A stretch of DNA of 64,000 nucleotides from positions 143,078,851-143,142,850 of the forward strand of contig OX578133.1 in NCBI GenBank assembly GCA_951213105.1. The letters run 5' to 3'. This document shows positions 21,861 to 33,856 of this stretch, in pieces. This DNA is from Amaurobius ferox (lineage: Eukaryota; Arthropoda; Arachnida; Araneae; Amaurobiidae). The position numbers and the translations under genes are program-made. Each line of letters opens with the position of its first letter. Position 1 is the first letter of the stretch. A model generated the notes under the pieces. It worked only from the letters and a program-made list of their open reading frames with translations, did not search any database and was not told the DNA's origin.

Positions 21861-22868
21861 TCTGTGATCCATACTACAAATGGGAAAAGATTCAGTCTTC
21901 TACGTCACCGGGGGCTTTTGAAAAGTTTGAAAAAACAAAAACGCAATCAGCAATTATTATACAGATTGGGGGAAAGATATATTCGGTTAATCGAGAATTT
22001 GACCAAATGAATGTCTGATATGTTTTCCTGTATTTGAAATAGCACTAATACAGGGACTTTCAGTAGATTGAATAATCCGAACATGCATTTTATACGCAAA
22101 TTTAATAGTCAGAACATGCATTTTTTTCGCAAATTTAATAATCAGAACGTGCATGCAAAAATCCATGCAAATACCCTGGAATGATACTCTAATTAAAATA
22201 TTCGATAACACTCGAATTAAAATCTGCGTTAGCTCCAATTCAGTGTCAACAAGAAACAAAGTTATTATTTCAGCATTAGTTAAGAAAATGCTGACACAGC
22301 TGAAAATTATAAGAGCCTTATTCGTTATTTTTTGTTTTAATCGATTCCTTCTATTTATGTTTCAAAACCAAGAATGTTAAGCTATTTAAAAGACTATTTT
22401 AATGCTTATATTCCCAAATACAAAATCAAACAAATAGAAGAACAATCTGTATATTTTGTCCTTAAGAGTTTTATTTTATTTCGTGCAAGTGGAAATTATT
22501 AAGTTTGGCATATTTTTTCTAATTTAGACTATACATTTGACGCGATTGAGGTAAGATGTCTTCCGGAATATAAATATTTATAACAGTACAAATATATTGT
22601 ATGAGTACACGATTTTCCCTGCCAAGTCTCCATTGTCTATGTTTCATAATAATATATTATCATGTTATATGAAGTTTAATCTCCAAAGTTGAAATATTAA
22701 CAACCTTATTGACATAAAGCGTATTTTCTCCGCAGTTACTTTAGAATCGTAGGAGTAAATTTCAACAATCTTTGAGACACCATTTGTTATTAAAAACTAC
22801 CGCAGAGAACTATATAGCGTTCCCAGTAAAGTTCTTAAACACCCCAATAACATTGTAAAGAAAGCTTC
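21861..22868. other. Non-coding AT-rich DNA
   Basis: A ~36-base block with CAGAACATGCATTTTnTnCGCA repeats three times at 22071-22160. No gene supported. Confidence 0.4.
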
Positions 22869-22882
22869 ACAAGTGTACAATA

Positions 22883-22941
22883 CCGGCCGTCCAACTAGTT
22901 ACTCTAAGTCCTCAGGACGAGTCGGACGGTCTGGGTCTTCA
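22883..22941 (+). mobile_element. Tiny 59-bp inserted element with RNA-like fold, copy 1
   Basis: A 59-bp segment sits between perfect 14-bp direct repeats ACAAGTGTACAATA (22869-22882 and 22942-22955). It can fold as an 8-bp outer helix, GGCCGTCC (22885-22892) with GGACGGTC (22924-22931). This encloses a hairpin made of ACTC/GAGT and GTCC/GGAC with loop TCA. The tail is TGGGTCTTCA. There are no terminal inverted repeats and no A-tail. It shares most of its sequence with 25025-25085. Confidence 0.85.
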
Positions 22942-22974
22942 ACAAGTGTACAATAGAAGTCTGCACAGGTCAAA

Positions 22975-23115
22975 TTAAAAAAATATATATATCGGGCCTG
23001 GCGCCTGGCGCTAAACTACCAAGATTTAACCACACTCCAGCCTAAGTTTTTTCCAAAATAATTTAACAGAGCCCGGCCTGGTGATTTTTTTTAATACAGT
23101 GGAGCCGGTCTAAAC
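22975..23115. repeat. GC-rich patch (GGGCCTGGCGCC, GCCCGGCCTGG)
   Basis: Short GC-rich words stand out from the AT-rich surroundings; a similar patch with GACCGGGCCGGCCCGAA lies at 29570-29720. Possibly ends of degenerate hAT-like non-autonomous elements; not proven. Confidence 0.3.
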
Positions 23116-23230
23116 CTAACACACTGTTGACTCGTATACTGATCAAAATTTGCCATTTATGGAATTAAACACAAATTATATTACATATAGTAATAAATAA
23201 AAGAACAGATATTTGAAAAATCTGTACAGA

Positions 23231-23545
23231 TTACGAATGAGCATTACTATAGTCCAAAATTGGCATGGCATCTACACCCGCACGAAGATATTTGGAAAAG
23301 ACATCGCCTTGACAGTAGCCATAGGACACTCTGTATCGGTCCAACCCTGCGGGATCAGGGAAAGCAGCCACCTCGGGAAAAAAACCTGCATAACCCCAAG
23401 CCCGACCCATCTGGAGAAAACAGCGACCAGTCGCCGGATAGAGTGGACAAAGGGCGCAAGCACGAAAAAAGAACAGCCACCATACCCCTCTGAATCGACA
23501 CTCAACTTCTAACACTTTATTGAACAAAACATTACATTGAATCAA
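23231..23545 (-). CDS. Unassigned coding-like island, possible 3' exon
   Basis: The minus-strand frame of 104 codons ends at TAA (23231). It has balanced amino-acid composition, unlike random frames here, e.g. GLDRYRVSYGYCQGDVFSKY near the end and stop after DYSNAHS. The stretch is GC-richer than its flanks. Acceptor-like sites on the same strand (TTTTCTCCAG, GATCCCGCAG) could define a smaller exon. Other frames on both strands are open too, so the reading frame is uncertain. I recognise no family. Confidence 0.25.
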   Translation of the reverse strand: MIQCNVLFNKVLEVECRFRGVWWLFFFRACALCPLYPATGRCFLQMGRAWGYAGFFPEVAAFPDPAGLDRYRVSYGYCQGDVFSKYLRAGVDAMPILDYSNAHS

Positions 23546-24734
23546 AATTTTACAAATGATTCACAGAGCTGTAGTAAACAATACATTTCAAAGAGAAGCA
23601 GATTGTGTACGTGTTCATCACATGCCCTTAATGCTCCCCATATCAGGTAACTTCTGGACTGTGCGTTCTAATCATTTCCCCCCCCCCCCCCATGCTCTCC
23701 ATCCAAGTAAGACCCACGTCCCCGGTAGTCTTCCTTCTCTGGATCAAGTGGAATGGGAAGCTCGCTCCTAATTGTTCCGCTGCTCCTTGCTTCGGCAAGT
23801 GAAGCTCAGGTTTACCGCAATTTCAAAAATTATAAGTACAAAACAACTTCAAAGCATTTAAAAGTTCAATACCAAAGGAATGCTATTCACCATACAAAAT
23901 TTTAAACCTATTTAGAATTTTCAACAGTAGCGTACTTAATAAGTTTGATCTTTTCAAAAAGGAGAAAGTGGAAACATGTACAATACAGTACTTACGTACA
24001 ACAAAAACAGATTTTAACTTGAACTCAAAATGACATAATTGTTTAAAAACAGACAAACACTTTATACATCCGCATCAGATAATAGCTAAAAACATGTTAT
24101 GTATATAAATCACTTTTCAATTTCCTCACTAAGCAAGGGTGAGATTCGAGATTAAAATTCAGTAATTGCTCAGCTCACATCCTTTCATACAATATTAATA
24201 GTAAAATCAAGAAGTTACAATACTTTGCTTACTAATACAAAAGCCGGTCATCAAAAGGTTTAAATTCAAAAGCGTATACCCATTATATAACTCCCTACAT
24301 ATAACTCACTTTATAAGCATTATTATAAAGTGAATTTTTAATTATCATTTTGGTTGAATAATAAGATATAAAATGAGAAAACGTCTCTTCATTGAGATTA
24401 TGTTTAAAAAATTCACCCTTCATCCATTTAAATTATTCATTAGTAAGCAATGCAATGCCCCTCATGTTAAAGCACATCAGCACCAGATATTCTTGATTGC
24501 AAGGGTAACAAAACAAATATGTCATGCACTGCTAGAACTGTCAGTGTTTTCGAAAACATTTCAATGCGATTAAACGTTCTGTGTGCGTACATATATATTC
24601 TTTTCATTGATTATGACACAGTTAGTTATGAATATTTTTTAAATTTAATAATTTTAACATGAAAGTGTAAGATGTTTAAAATACAAGTATAAATAAATGT
24701 AAAGACAATAATTCGTTTTATCCATATATTAATT
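23546..24734. other. Non-coding DNA with poly(C) tract
   Basis: A run of C at about 23679-23691 interrupts the region. No gene supported. Confidence 0.4.
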
Positions 24735-26451
24735 ATTTTCCTTATATACATAGTATAATGTATAAGGAAAGTATTGTGACGGGGACGAAAATTCGAATTC
24801 GAGTTTTTGACGGGAGAGCACGTTTCAAGCATTCCTAAACACGAATTAGACGTTTTTAAGGTGATGTCTGTGTATGTGTGTGTGAAAGTATGTGTGTGCA
24901 TGTTTCAGTGAGTTTGTGAAGACGATATCTCACGAATGAATGAAGTGATTCGAGCAAAATTTGGTACAAAAAATCACAATCAGTGTATACTGAAAGCCTA
25001 TTGTTTTTACACACAATCGAATGTGTGGCCGTCCGTCCAAATAGTTGCTCAAGTCTTCGGATGAGTCGGACGGTCTGGGTCTTCAACACAATCGAATGTT
25101 CAGAACCCACCTCAATTTTGAAATTCAATTTTGTAAAAATCATCAAAAAATGAAAGCATTCTATAAAGTTACGTAAATAATCATTTCTTATATATTTTTT
25201 CATTAGAAAACGATTAACATGAACTTTAGAAAGCTAGCATGAACCGTTCTCGCGATATTGCACACTTTCCAAATACATTTATCAAAAAATCACATAAAAT
25301 TCATAAAAAGTATTAACTATTGTGAAATCTGTTCACTTTTCATATGTAATATTATGCGATAAATTTATTATCATCATTTTCGTAGATCTATCTCTTTCCA
25401 TTCACGAGACAAGACACTTCGGGTAATAGCATTCTAACTTGACGCCATTATCGTTTATCTACTATAAGAATAACCTATGTCTACATCCACAATGCCTGGC
25501 GAAACATTGACGATGAATTTGGCGGAATATCGCCAACTTGGCGAGTTTTTTTAAATGTTGCCATATTGACGAAAATATCGTTTAATTGATAAAAATGTCA
25601 CCAAATTGATAAAAATGACGTTAAATCAATGAAAATGAAGATGAAAATTCAATATCTTGGAAACAATATAAGAATCTACTATAACAGAAGATACTTTGGG
25701 TCATGCTTTTTTATGTGGACGCTATTAGTCTTTTATCTACTTTAAGAATAACCTATTTTTCCGACCATAATGCTTGACGAAATTTTGGCGACAAATTTTG
25801 CGGAATATCACCAACTTGGCGATTTTTAAATGTCGCCAAATTGATAAAAATATCGTCAAATTGATAAAATTGTCGCCAAATTGATAAAAATGTCGCCAAA
25901 TTGATGAGAATGAAGCCAAATCAATGAAAATGACAACTAATTAATGAAAATTCATTATTTTGGAAACAACATAAGAATAACCTATTTCACCATCTGTAAT
26001 GCTTGGCGGAATTCTGGCGACGAATTTGGCGACATATAGCCAACTTGGCGAAATTTTCAGTATTGCCAAATTGATAAAAATGTCGCCAAATGGGATGCAA
26101 TGTTTTGTCAATTTTTAATGCATACCTTTTATTATATAAGAAATGCTCTTATTAATTTATTATTACATGAATGAATGCTTGATGAATTTATTATTAAAAT
26201 ATTTAAATATATGGACTATATTGATTATTAAGGATGTTATCAATATTGATAATTGTTAATTTAGAGTTGCGTAAAATATAAGTTAATTGCGTACGAAATA
26301 GTTTTACATGTTGTCAGCCGAAAAAGCGCCGAATGTATAATTTAACGTTACAAACAGACACTGTGCCGTAGATTTTTTCATCACTTTTTTTACCGTTAAA
26401 GAAGTAAATTCATTGCATTATATAAGGAAAGTCATGTGCTACCCACATCAG
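24735..26451 (+). mobile_element. R1 family element, long subtype, carrying a tiny insertion
   Basis: Left end is a palindrome (TTTTCCTTATATACATAGTA, TAATGTATAAGGAAAGT); right end is TATATAAGGAAAGTCATGTG then CTACCCACATCAG. The interior has TGTGTGTGAAAG-type GT repeats, TATTACATATG...AAAAGTGAA blocks inverted relative to 16600-17560, and many CGCCAAATTGATAAAAATG units. No ORF of significance. The 61-bp element at 25025-25085 is inserted in it. Confidence 0.7.
25025..25085 (+). mobile_element. Tiny 61-bp inserted element with RNA-like fold, copy 2
   Basis: Flanked by perfect 14-bp repeats ACACAATCGAATGT (25011-25024 and 25086-25099). GGCCGTCC (25027-25034) pairs with GGACGGTC (25068-25075) around a hairpin CTC/GAG plus GTC/GAT with a TTCG tetraloop. 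The tail TGGGTCTTCA equals copy 1. Sister R1 copies at about 26850, 31047 and 34111 have the uninterrupted site (e.g. AATTGAATGTTCAG), showing that this is an insertion. Confidence 0.88.
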
Positions 26452-26599
26452 ATTTTTATTATTAAAAGGTCCGTGGAAAGCGATTATGGGCCTTAGCGCT
26501 AGAGCTTGTCAGAGTTCCCCTTGTAGCTAAGTCAGAGTTCCCCTTGTAGCCCCTTGTAGCAGAGTTCCCCTTGTAGCTTCCGGGTTGTAGCTAATTTTT
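26452..26599 (+). repeat. Short ~22-bp tandem repeat between two R1 copies
   Basis: CAGAGTTCCCCTTGTAGC occurs three times with an extra CCCTTGTAGC, preceded by AAAAGGTCCGTGGAAAGC. It separates two R1 elements. Confidence 0.65.
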
Positions 26600-27965
26600 A
26601 CTTTCCTTATATACATACTATAATATATAAGGAAATTATTGTGACGGGATCAAGAAGAATTCGAATTTTCGACGAGAGAGTACGTTTTTAAGCATCCCTG
26701 AACACGATTCAAACGTTTTTGGGGTGATGTCTCTGCGTGTGTGTCAGTGAGCCTGTGGAGACGATATCTCACAAACGAATCAAGCGATCCAAAAAATATT
26801 TGGTACAAAAATCACAATCAGTAAATACTGGAAGCCTATTGTTTTTACACGCAATTGAATGTTCAGAACTTTCCTAAAGTTCGAAATGAAATTTTATAAA
26901 AATCATCAAGAATTGAAACATTCAATAAAGTTACCAAATTGACAAAAATGACGCCAAATCAATAAAAATGAAGACTAATTGATGAAAATCCAATATCTTG
27001 GGATGAATAAGAATCTACTGTAAGAGAAGACACTTTGGGTACAGTTTGTATTTGGACGCTATTAGTTGTTTATCTGCTGTAGGAATAACCTATTTCTCCA
27101 ACCATAATGCTTGACAAAATTTTAGCTACGGATTTGTCGGAATATCGCCAACTTGGCGAGTTTTTAAATGTTACCAATTTGATAAAAATGCCGCCAAATT
27201 GATAAGAATGACGCTAAATCAATGAAAATGATAACTAATTAATTAAGATTCAATATTTTGGAAAGAATATAAGACCACCTTAAGACTCCGTCTGTAACCC
27301 TAGGTAAAATTCTGACTACGAATTTTGGTGGCATATCGCCAACTTGGTAATTTTTTTAAATTTTGCCATATCGACAAAACTGCTGTCAAATTGATAGAAA
27401 TGTTATCAAATTGATAAAAATGTTATCAAATTGATAAAAATATCCCCAAATTGATAAACATGACGTCTAATAGGATGCAATATTTTGCAAATTTTTAATT
27501 CCGTCATATGATGGGCATTTTACCATTATGATGGGCATTTGATGGGCATTATGATGGGCATTTTACCATTTATTACATAAGAAATGCTGTTTTAAATATT
27601 GCCAACTTGGCGATATTCTGCCCCACATTGACGAAAATATCGTCAAAATTGCAAAAATGACTTCAAGTTAATGAAAATGACAACTAATTGATGAATTTAT
27701 TATTAAAATATTTAAATATATGGACTATATTGCTTATTGAGGATTCTATCAATATTGACAATTGTTAATTCAGAGTTGCTCAAAATATAAGTTAATTGGG
27801 TACGAAATAGTTTTAGATGTTGTCATCCTGATGTACAATTTACCGCGCCAAATGTACAATTTAACGTTACAAACACTGTGCGGTGGATCTTTCCATCACT
27901 TTTTCACCGTGAAGGAAGTAAATTCATTGCATCATATAAGGAAAGCCACGTGACGCCCACATCAG
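26600..27965 (+). mobile_element. R1 family element, long subtype
   Basis: ACTTTCCTTATATACATACT...AAGGAAATT start and ATATAAGGAAAGCCACGTGA...CACATCAG end. Interior rich in CGCCAAATTGATAAAAATG units and a local GATGGGCATTTTACCATT duplication near 27508-27570. Confidence 0.7.
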
Positions 27966-27971
27966 ATTTTT

Positions 27972-28714
27972 ACTTTCCCTGCAATACATGGTAATGTATA
28001 GGGAAAGTATTGGAATCATGTCGAAAATCGCAACTCGAGTTTTCGACGGATCTACACGTTTCAAGACCTCTAGAGTAAGAAAAAACCATTTTTAGCGTGA
28101 CGTCTGTGTGTGTGTGTCTGTCTGTGCAGATTTTGTATCCACTCTAATTAAAAAACTAATGGACCGAATTTCACAAAATTTGGTAGGTAAGTCACTTGTG
28201 GGCGAGTCTGGTGCTGATTAGTTTTGGGTATGATTCGGGATAAAAGAACCCGCATTTGTTTTGCGAAATGACCCGCAAAAGTTTGTATCCACTCTAACTG
28301 AAAAACTAATGGATTGAATTTCACAAAATTCGGTAGATGAGTCACTTGTGGGTCACCCTGGTGCTGATTAGATTTTGGTGCGATTCGGAAAAAAATAAGC
28401 TGCTGTTTTTGCAAAATGGCCCGCAAAAATTGTCACAATCTAAACTAAAGAACTACGCATGCTCAAATATATCCATTCGATGCTTGTTTAATACGTAATT
28501 TTTAACGAAGAAAAGAATGAGACCAACCCCATTACACTTGGACTAGCCGTTCTCGAGATATTTTAGTTTTTCGTATTTTCTCTACGCCACCTTTGAAAAT
28601 AAGTCCGGTTATCGAATGAGAAAGAAAATTAAATTAAAAGTGAAATAAATTTAATTAAAATAAAGAGAATGTGGATATAAGTCTGCAGGGAAAGTCATGT
28701 GCTGCCCACATCAG
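27972..28714 (+). mobile_element. R1 family element, short subtype
   Basis: Starts ACTTTCCCTGCAATACATGG with the mirrored TGTATAGGGAAAGT; ends GCAGGGAAAGTCATGTGCTG then CCCACATCAG. Contains two ~125-bp repeats (CACTCTAA..AAAAACTAATGGA). It begins six bases (ATTTTT) after the preceding copy. Confidence 0.7.
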
Positions 28715-30801
28715 ATTTTTTTAATTGTAACAGTTTGCTCAAATAAATTTTCATTCAATATTTGTTATCGGAAGGAAATCTGTGTAACTGCATTTTAATT
28801 TAAGAATATAATTTAATTAATTTAATTTTAATCATTTTGTTCGGAATCTAATCATTAAAATTAAAATTACAGTAGAAATTGGAAATAAAATATCAGTGTT
28901 CAATTTTAAAGTAACCAGTACTTTAAAGTAACTTTCTTTCACCACCAGTCAAGCAATTAAAGAATTAAAGTACAGAAGCAATTAAACTTTTTTTACGATA
29001 AATTTAAAAATAAAACAAATTACAATACGCACTTGATCAACGATTAAAACCGTATGATCATTTGCTCGAAAATTCAATTTGGAATATTTTTTCCTCCCTA
29101 TTAAATAAATAGATCACCTGATGTTACGAAACATAGCATCTGGTACACAGACGTCATATATATATATTACTGCATTTAGGCCAGAACATATATTTGTAGT
29201 TGTATTACTGTAGTTTCAAACAACTTGAATCTTTTAGTACTAGTCCGGAAAGTCAGACTATTAAAATCAGCAGGTAAAAGTTGGGATGAGTAATGTTTTC
29301 TTTTGACTTCGAAATGCCTTCGAATACATGATGATATAATTGATATAATTCGGATAAATTGATAATATGATGATATAATTCGGAATGTCTTCAGTTTCTT
29401 ATCTGAAATTACTATTTTTCTGTATCCGGTTCTAATTTGCTCATCTGCGTTTCCGTACAGAGCAAACTTTTATTACTTAATATGGAGCAGGGAGACTTTC
29501 ATCCGCTTACTGAGAATTTCGTTTCAATGTAATTTCAAATTTTTCTGTTTCAATTTTAATCAATTTTTGGATTTCTGATTTGTTTTGGCCTGGCCCCACC
29601 CGAATTTAATAATAGCGTGACCCAAGACCGGGCCGGCCCGAATTAGTTTCCTAAGATTCATCCGGGTTGTGGGCCGAGTTGAACCAAGGGGATCGAGCCC
29701 GTGCAAATTTATAGTGCACACATAAGATCTATATTTTTAGTAAAGTGGTGCTAGTTGATCGAATAAAAATGATTGCAGAACCACTAGCAGAGAATTTAAA
29801 AAGTTCGGAATACGAACTCGGCATCAGAACGAAATAGAGATAAAAAAAACAATAGTAAAGTTGTAGAGCATTGTTCAATGAGTAATAATTGACCACAAAA
29901 CTGTTACAAAAGGCATTTGTTTAGGACAATATAGTTGTTGGTGAATGACCTTCCTCTTCGGGATTGTTAAAATAAACATTGCTTACATATATGCGTTTCT
30001 GATGTCGATTCATACTAATTAGATAATACTTTGCAACTTTGTAATTGACATATTTCTTCTATCACGCTTTGCTGCCGTGTCCGTTATTCTAACTTTTAAA
30101 TTATCCGCTAAGGGCGCGGCAGTTACTTTTATTCCTTTGAGCAAGGTCACTTTACCATAAATAGATGCAAAGTGTACACTCATGGAACTTTGATTACAAA
30201 CTAATTGAGGTGGTTAGGAACTTTTCTAAAAACCCTGCATATGAAGAGTAGATATAAATATATACATAGTCTAGTAATATGTTATAGTTATGTTTATTTT
30301 TATGCAGTATTATCGTGTGATAATCGTAATACTATTTTCAAATGGTACTAACACCTTTATGGGCTCCCAGTTTTGCTTGGATTGGTCTTTGCTGAACGTC
30401 GTCTTATGACATTTGTTGATTTAAATCTTTTGAAAACTTTTCAATATAGAAGTTTTTACAGCTGTAAATACGTTTACTGAGTAATTGACATGAAGTTGTA
30501 TCAACTCCAGGATAAAATATTTTTTAAAATAATAGAACTGCGATGTTTTGTGATTTTATTTGTGTGTAGATCATTTGTAATTTGCTTTTATAATAAAGGT
30601 GGCTAAAAAATATTAGTTCTTTTCAACATATCTGCAATTTATTTCATGTATTTGAAAATTAAATTTCATTTATGAAACATATGCTTATATGTTGTATATT
30701 TCAACTTTATATTTACTACTGTTAAATAAAAGGTTAAAGTAAAAACTATAGTGTTTCAAATTACCCCCCCCCCCCCCCCCGCCAATTTCAAAACAATTAT
30801 T
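28715..30801. other. Non-coding DNA
   Basis: GC-rich patch at 29570-29720 and a poly(C) tract at about 30764-30780. No gene supported. Confidence 0.4.
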
Positions 30802-32368
30802 ACTTTTCTTATACACATAGTATAATGTATAAGGAAAGTATAGTGACGGGATTGAAAATTCGAATTTGAGTTTTCGACAGGAGAGCACGTTTCAAACATC
30901 ACTGAACACGAATCGAACATTTCTGAGGTGGCGTGTGTGTGTGTGTGTCAGTGAGTGTGTGGAGATGATATCTCATGAACGAATAAAGCGATTCGAATGA
31001 AATTTGGAACAAAAATTACAATCCATGAATACTGGGAGTCTATTGTTTTTAAACGCATTCGAATGTTCAGAACTACCCAAAATTTACAAGTGAAATTTTG
31101 AAATCATCAAAAAATCAAAACCTTTAATAAATTTCCGCAAATAGACATTTCTTATTAACTACTGTGAAATATGTTACCTTTTCATATGTAATATCATGCA
31201 ATAAATTTGGTGACACCATTCTCGTGGATCTAGTTCGTTCCATTCATGAGAAAAGGTACTTTGGGTAGTACGTTTGAATTTGAATGCCAATAGTCATTTA
31301 TCTGCTAAAAGAATAACTTATTTCTGCGTTCATAACGCTTGGAGAGATTTTGGCGAAGAATTTGGCAGAATATAGCCAACTTGGCTACTTTTTAAATGTT
31401 GTTAAATTACCGAAAATGTCGCCAAATTGATAAAAATGACGCTAAATCAATGAAAATGACGACTAATGGATGAAAATTCAATATCTTGGAAAGAATATAA
31501 GTAACTACTATAAGAATGACCTAGTTTTTCGACCGTAAATTTTGGCAGAATTTTAGTAACGATTTTGTGGGAATATCTACGACTTGCTGACTTTTAAAAG
31601 TTGCTAAATTGATGAAAATGCCACCCAATTGATAGAAGTTCGCCAAATTGATGAAACCGACACTAAATCAATGAAATGACGACTAATTAATGAATGTTCA
31701 ATATCTTGGAAAGAACAGACTATAAGAATAACCCATTTCTCAGTCCGTCCTTAACGTTTGGCGAGAAATTTAGCGGGACTTCGCCAGTTTGGCGACTCTT
31801 TTAAATGTTGCCAGAGTGACAAAAATGTCGACAAATTGATAAAAAATAACGCCAAATGGGAAGAAATGTTTCACAAATTCTAATTTCCGTCATGTGACAG
31901 GTATACCTTCTAGTATGCAAGAAATGCTCTTCTCTCTGTTTGTATGTAACACTTGGTGATGCATTTAGGCAAACTTGGCGAATAATCTGGCAAAATATCG
32001 CCAACCTGGCGATATTTTGATCTAGATTGACTAAAATATCGTCAAAATTGCAAAAGTGACCCTAAATTAATGAAAATGACGCCTAACTGATGAATTAATT
32101 ATTAAAATAATTTAATATATGGACTATATAGCTGATTGAGAATGATATCAATATTGATAATTGTTTATTTAGAGTTGTACGAAATATAATTTAATTGGAT
32201 ACTTTGAAATATTTTTACATGTTGTCTTCCGGAAAATCGCCAAATGATAAACACACAGTACCGTGGATCCACGATAAAAACACAGTACCGTGGATCTTAC
32301 ACATTATTTTTTTACTGTAAGCGTAGTAAATTCATTGCAGTATATAAGGAAAGTCATGTACTGCCAAA
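30802..32368 (+). mobile_element. R1 family element, long subtype
   Basis: ACTTTTCTTATACACATAGT...ATAAGGAAAGT left palindrome; TATATAAGGAAAGTCATGTA right end. Same interior as 24735-26451, without the 61-bp insertion. Confidence 0.7.
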
Positions 32369-32439
32369 ATTTTTTTATTCGTGGTAAACTATGAAAATCC
32401 ATTTAAAAATTAATTCAAGTATAAATGTATAAAATATTC

Positions 32440-32660
32440 AGATACATTGATATACATATATCCATGTACCTATAAGTAACATGATATATTCACTTATCTA
32501 TACATACCATGACATATTGATTTAGCCATACATACCATGATATATTCATTTAACCTGGTATGATGATTATGGTTAAATGACATATGATATATTCATTTAA
32601 CCATACATACAATGATATATTCATTTAACCATACATACAATGATATATCTTTTAACCATA
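32440..32660 (+). repeat. ~28-bp tandem repeat
   Basis: Repeated ATGATATATTCATTTAACCA followed by TACATAC, about seven diverged units. Confidence 0.75.
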
Positions 32661-33053
32661 AAAAATAACATAAGCTCCTTTTATAATAACTGAATTTCTT
32701 GTATATAAGAGCAGTTTTACACGATAAGAGTAAAGAAGAGAACAATTTAATTAATGTTTTATAGTTAAAATCCTTAGATCATTATATGATGTTTAAGAGT
32801 GTGGGGAGGAGGGAAGGTTAACAGTTTTAATTAAGGACGCAGTATCAAAGAATATAATTTTGTTATCTCAGGTATTAAAATTATTATCTTTAAAAATAAA
32901 TTTTGAAATCTTGCTATTGTATTACGTGCTGCAGATATCTTATTATTGTTAATACAATATCTACAGCAAAATGATTTATCATTGTTTACATAACGGAATA
33001 CTTTAAAAACTAAAACTAACATTTTTCTACAATAATTAAACATTTTTATGCAT

Positions 33054-33200
33054 TGCCGCCCAGGTGGTGTAGTGGATAGCGTGTTCAGCTGCTGTCTAGA
33101 GGGCTCGGGTTCGAATCCCGAATAAGGCAGGGAGGCTTGTGTGGCTACTGTAACTGGATTTCGATCTGTTGTTGCCACGTTAATTGAATTTAAAAAAAAA
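33054..33200 (+). mobile_element. tRNA-derived SINE with A-rich tail
   Basis: Head GGTGGTGTAGTGGATAGCG (A box) and CGGGTTCGAATCCCG (perfect T-arm with B box), then AAGGCAGGGAGGCTTGTGTG and a tail of A residues ending about 33200. The acceptor stem is not formed. No clear target-site duplication. Confidence 0.7.
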
Positions 33201-33856
33201 TAAGTTAATTATTTAACTTTCGGATAATCAGACTAGCTCAGAACTTATAAAGGAATTTTTAAATGCTATTAATTCGTCTAGGAACATAAAAAGAAATAGC
33301 TACTTCAAAATCATAATGTCTTCATTTAATTTCAAAGAAAATTTTTGAAATAGAAATTGATTTAGTTCAGATAGACACAGCAATAAAATCTCTAAATTAC
33401 AATACATCGTCAATTACTGTGTAAGAGAGAAGATTTCGACACACTTTTCTAACTTCCAACTGGAGAACAACTCAACGTGTTTATAAATTTAAACTGGTTT
33501 GTTGATCTTAATGAAAAGTAGGTGTATAGTTAAAAGTATTTCCGATTTTATTCCGCTTTAATATACAAAAGTGAACATTCCCAAATACCTTCCAGGATGA
33601 ATGTCTGCTGAAATACGCAATCTAATTTGACGAAACTTTTTCAAGCAATGAGACTGTGTTCAGGGAATGATTTCGATTTAAATTTAACCTTCACATTTCT
33701 TCGGAACAAAGATAATTAAAATACATGTTTGTGTCTGTCTGCTGTAACGGCTTATAAATATTGAATGGCTCAACAGATGTGAATGTTTTCGCTGTTTCTT
33801 GAATCTTAATTAGGAACATGTTTATAAGTTAAATGTCTCAGGTTTTATACCGTGTA
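33201..33856. other. Non-coding AT-rich DNA
   Basis: No gene supported. Confidence 0.4.

Noticed and set aside
22885..25075. Hammerhead ribozyme in the tiny elements (GTCCTCAGGACGA, GGATGAGTC)
   Set aside because: The CUGANGA and GAAA core strands are not both present on either strand; only the helices look similar. An HDV-like arrangement is conceivable but the element is too short for the usual fold.
24626..25203. Two overlapping minus-strand ORFs (91 and 115 aa)
   Set aside because: They lie inside an R1 element, include GT-repeat translations (HTHTHT-like), and have no counterpart in other R1 copies.
33054..33127. Genuine tRNA gene
   Set aside because: The T-arm is perfect but the acceptor stem does not pair and an A-rich tail follows, so it is a SINE.
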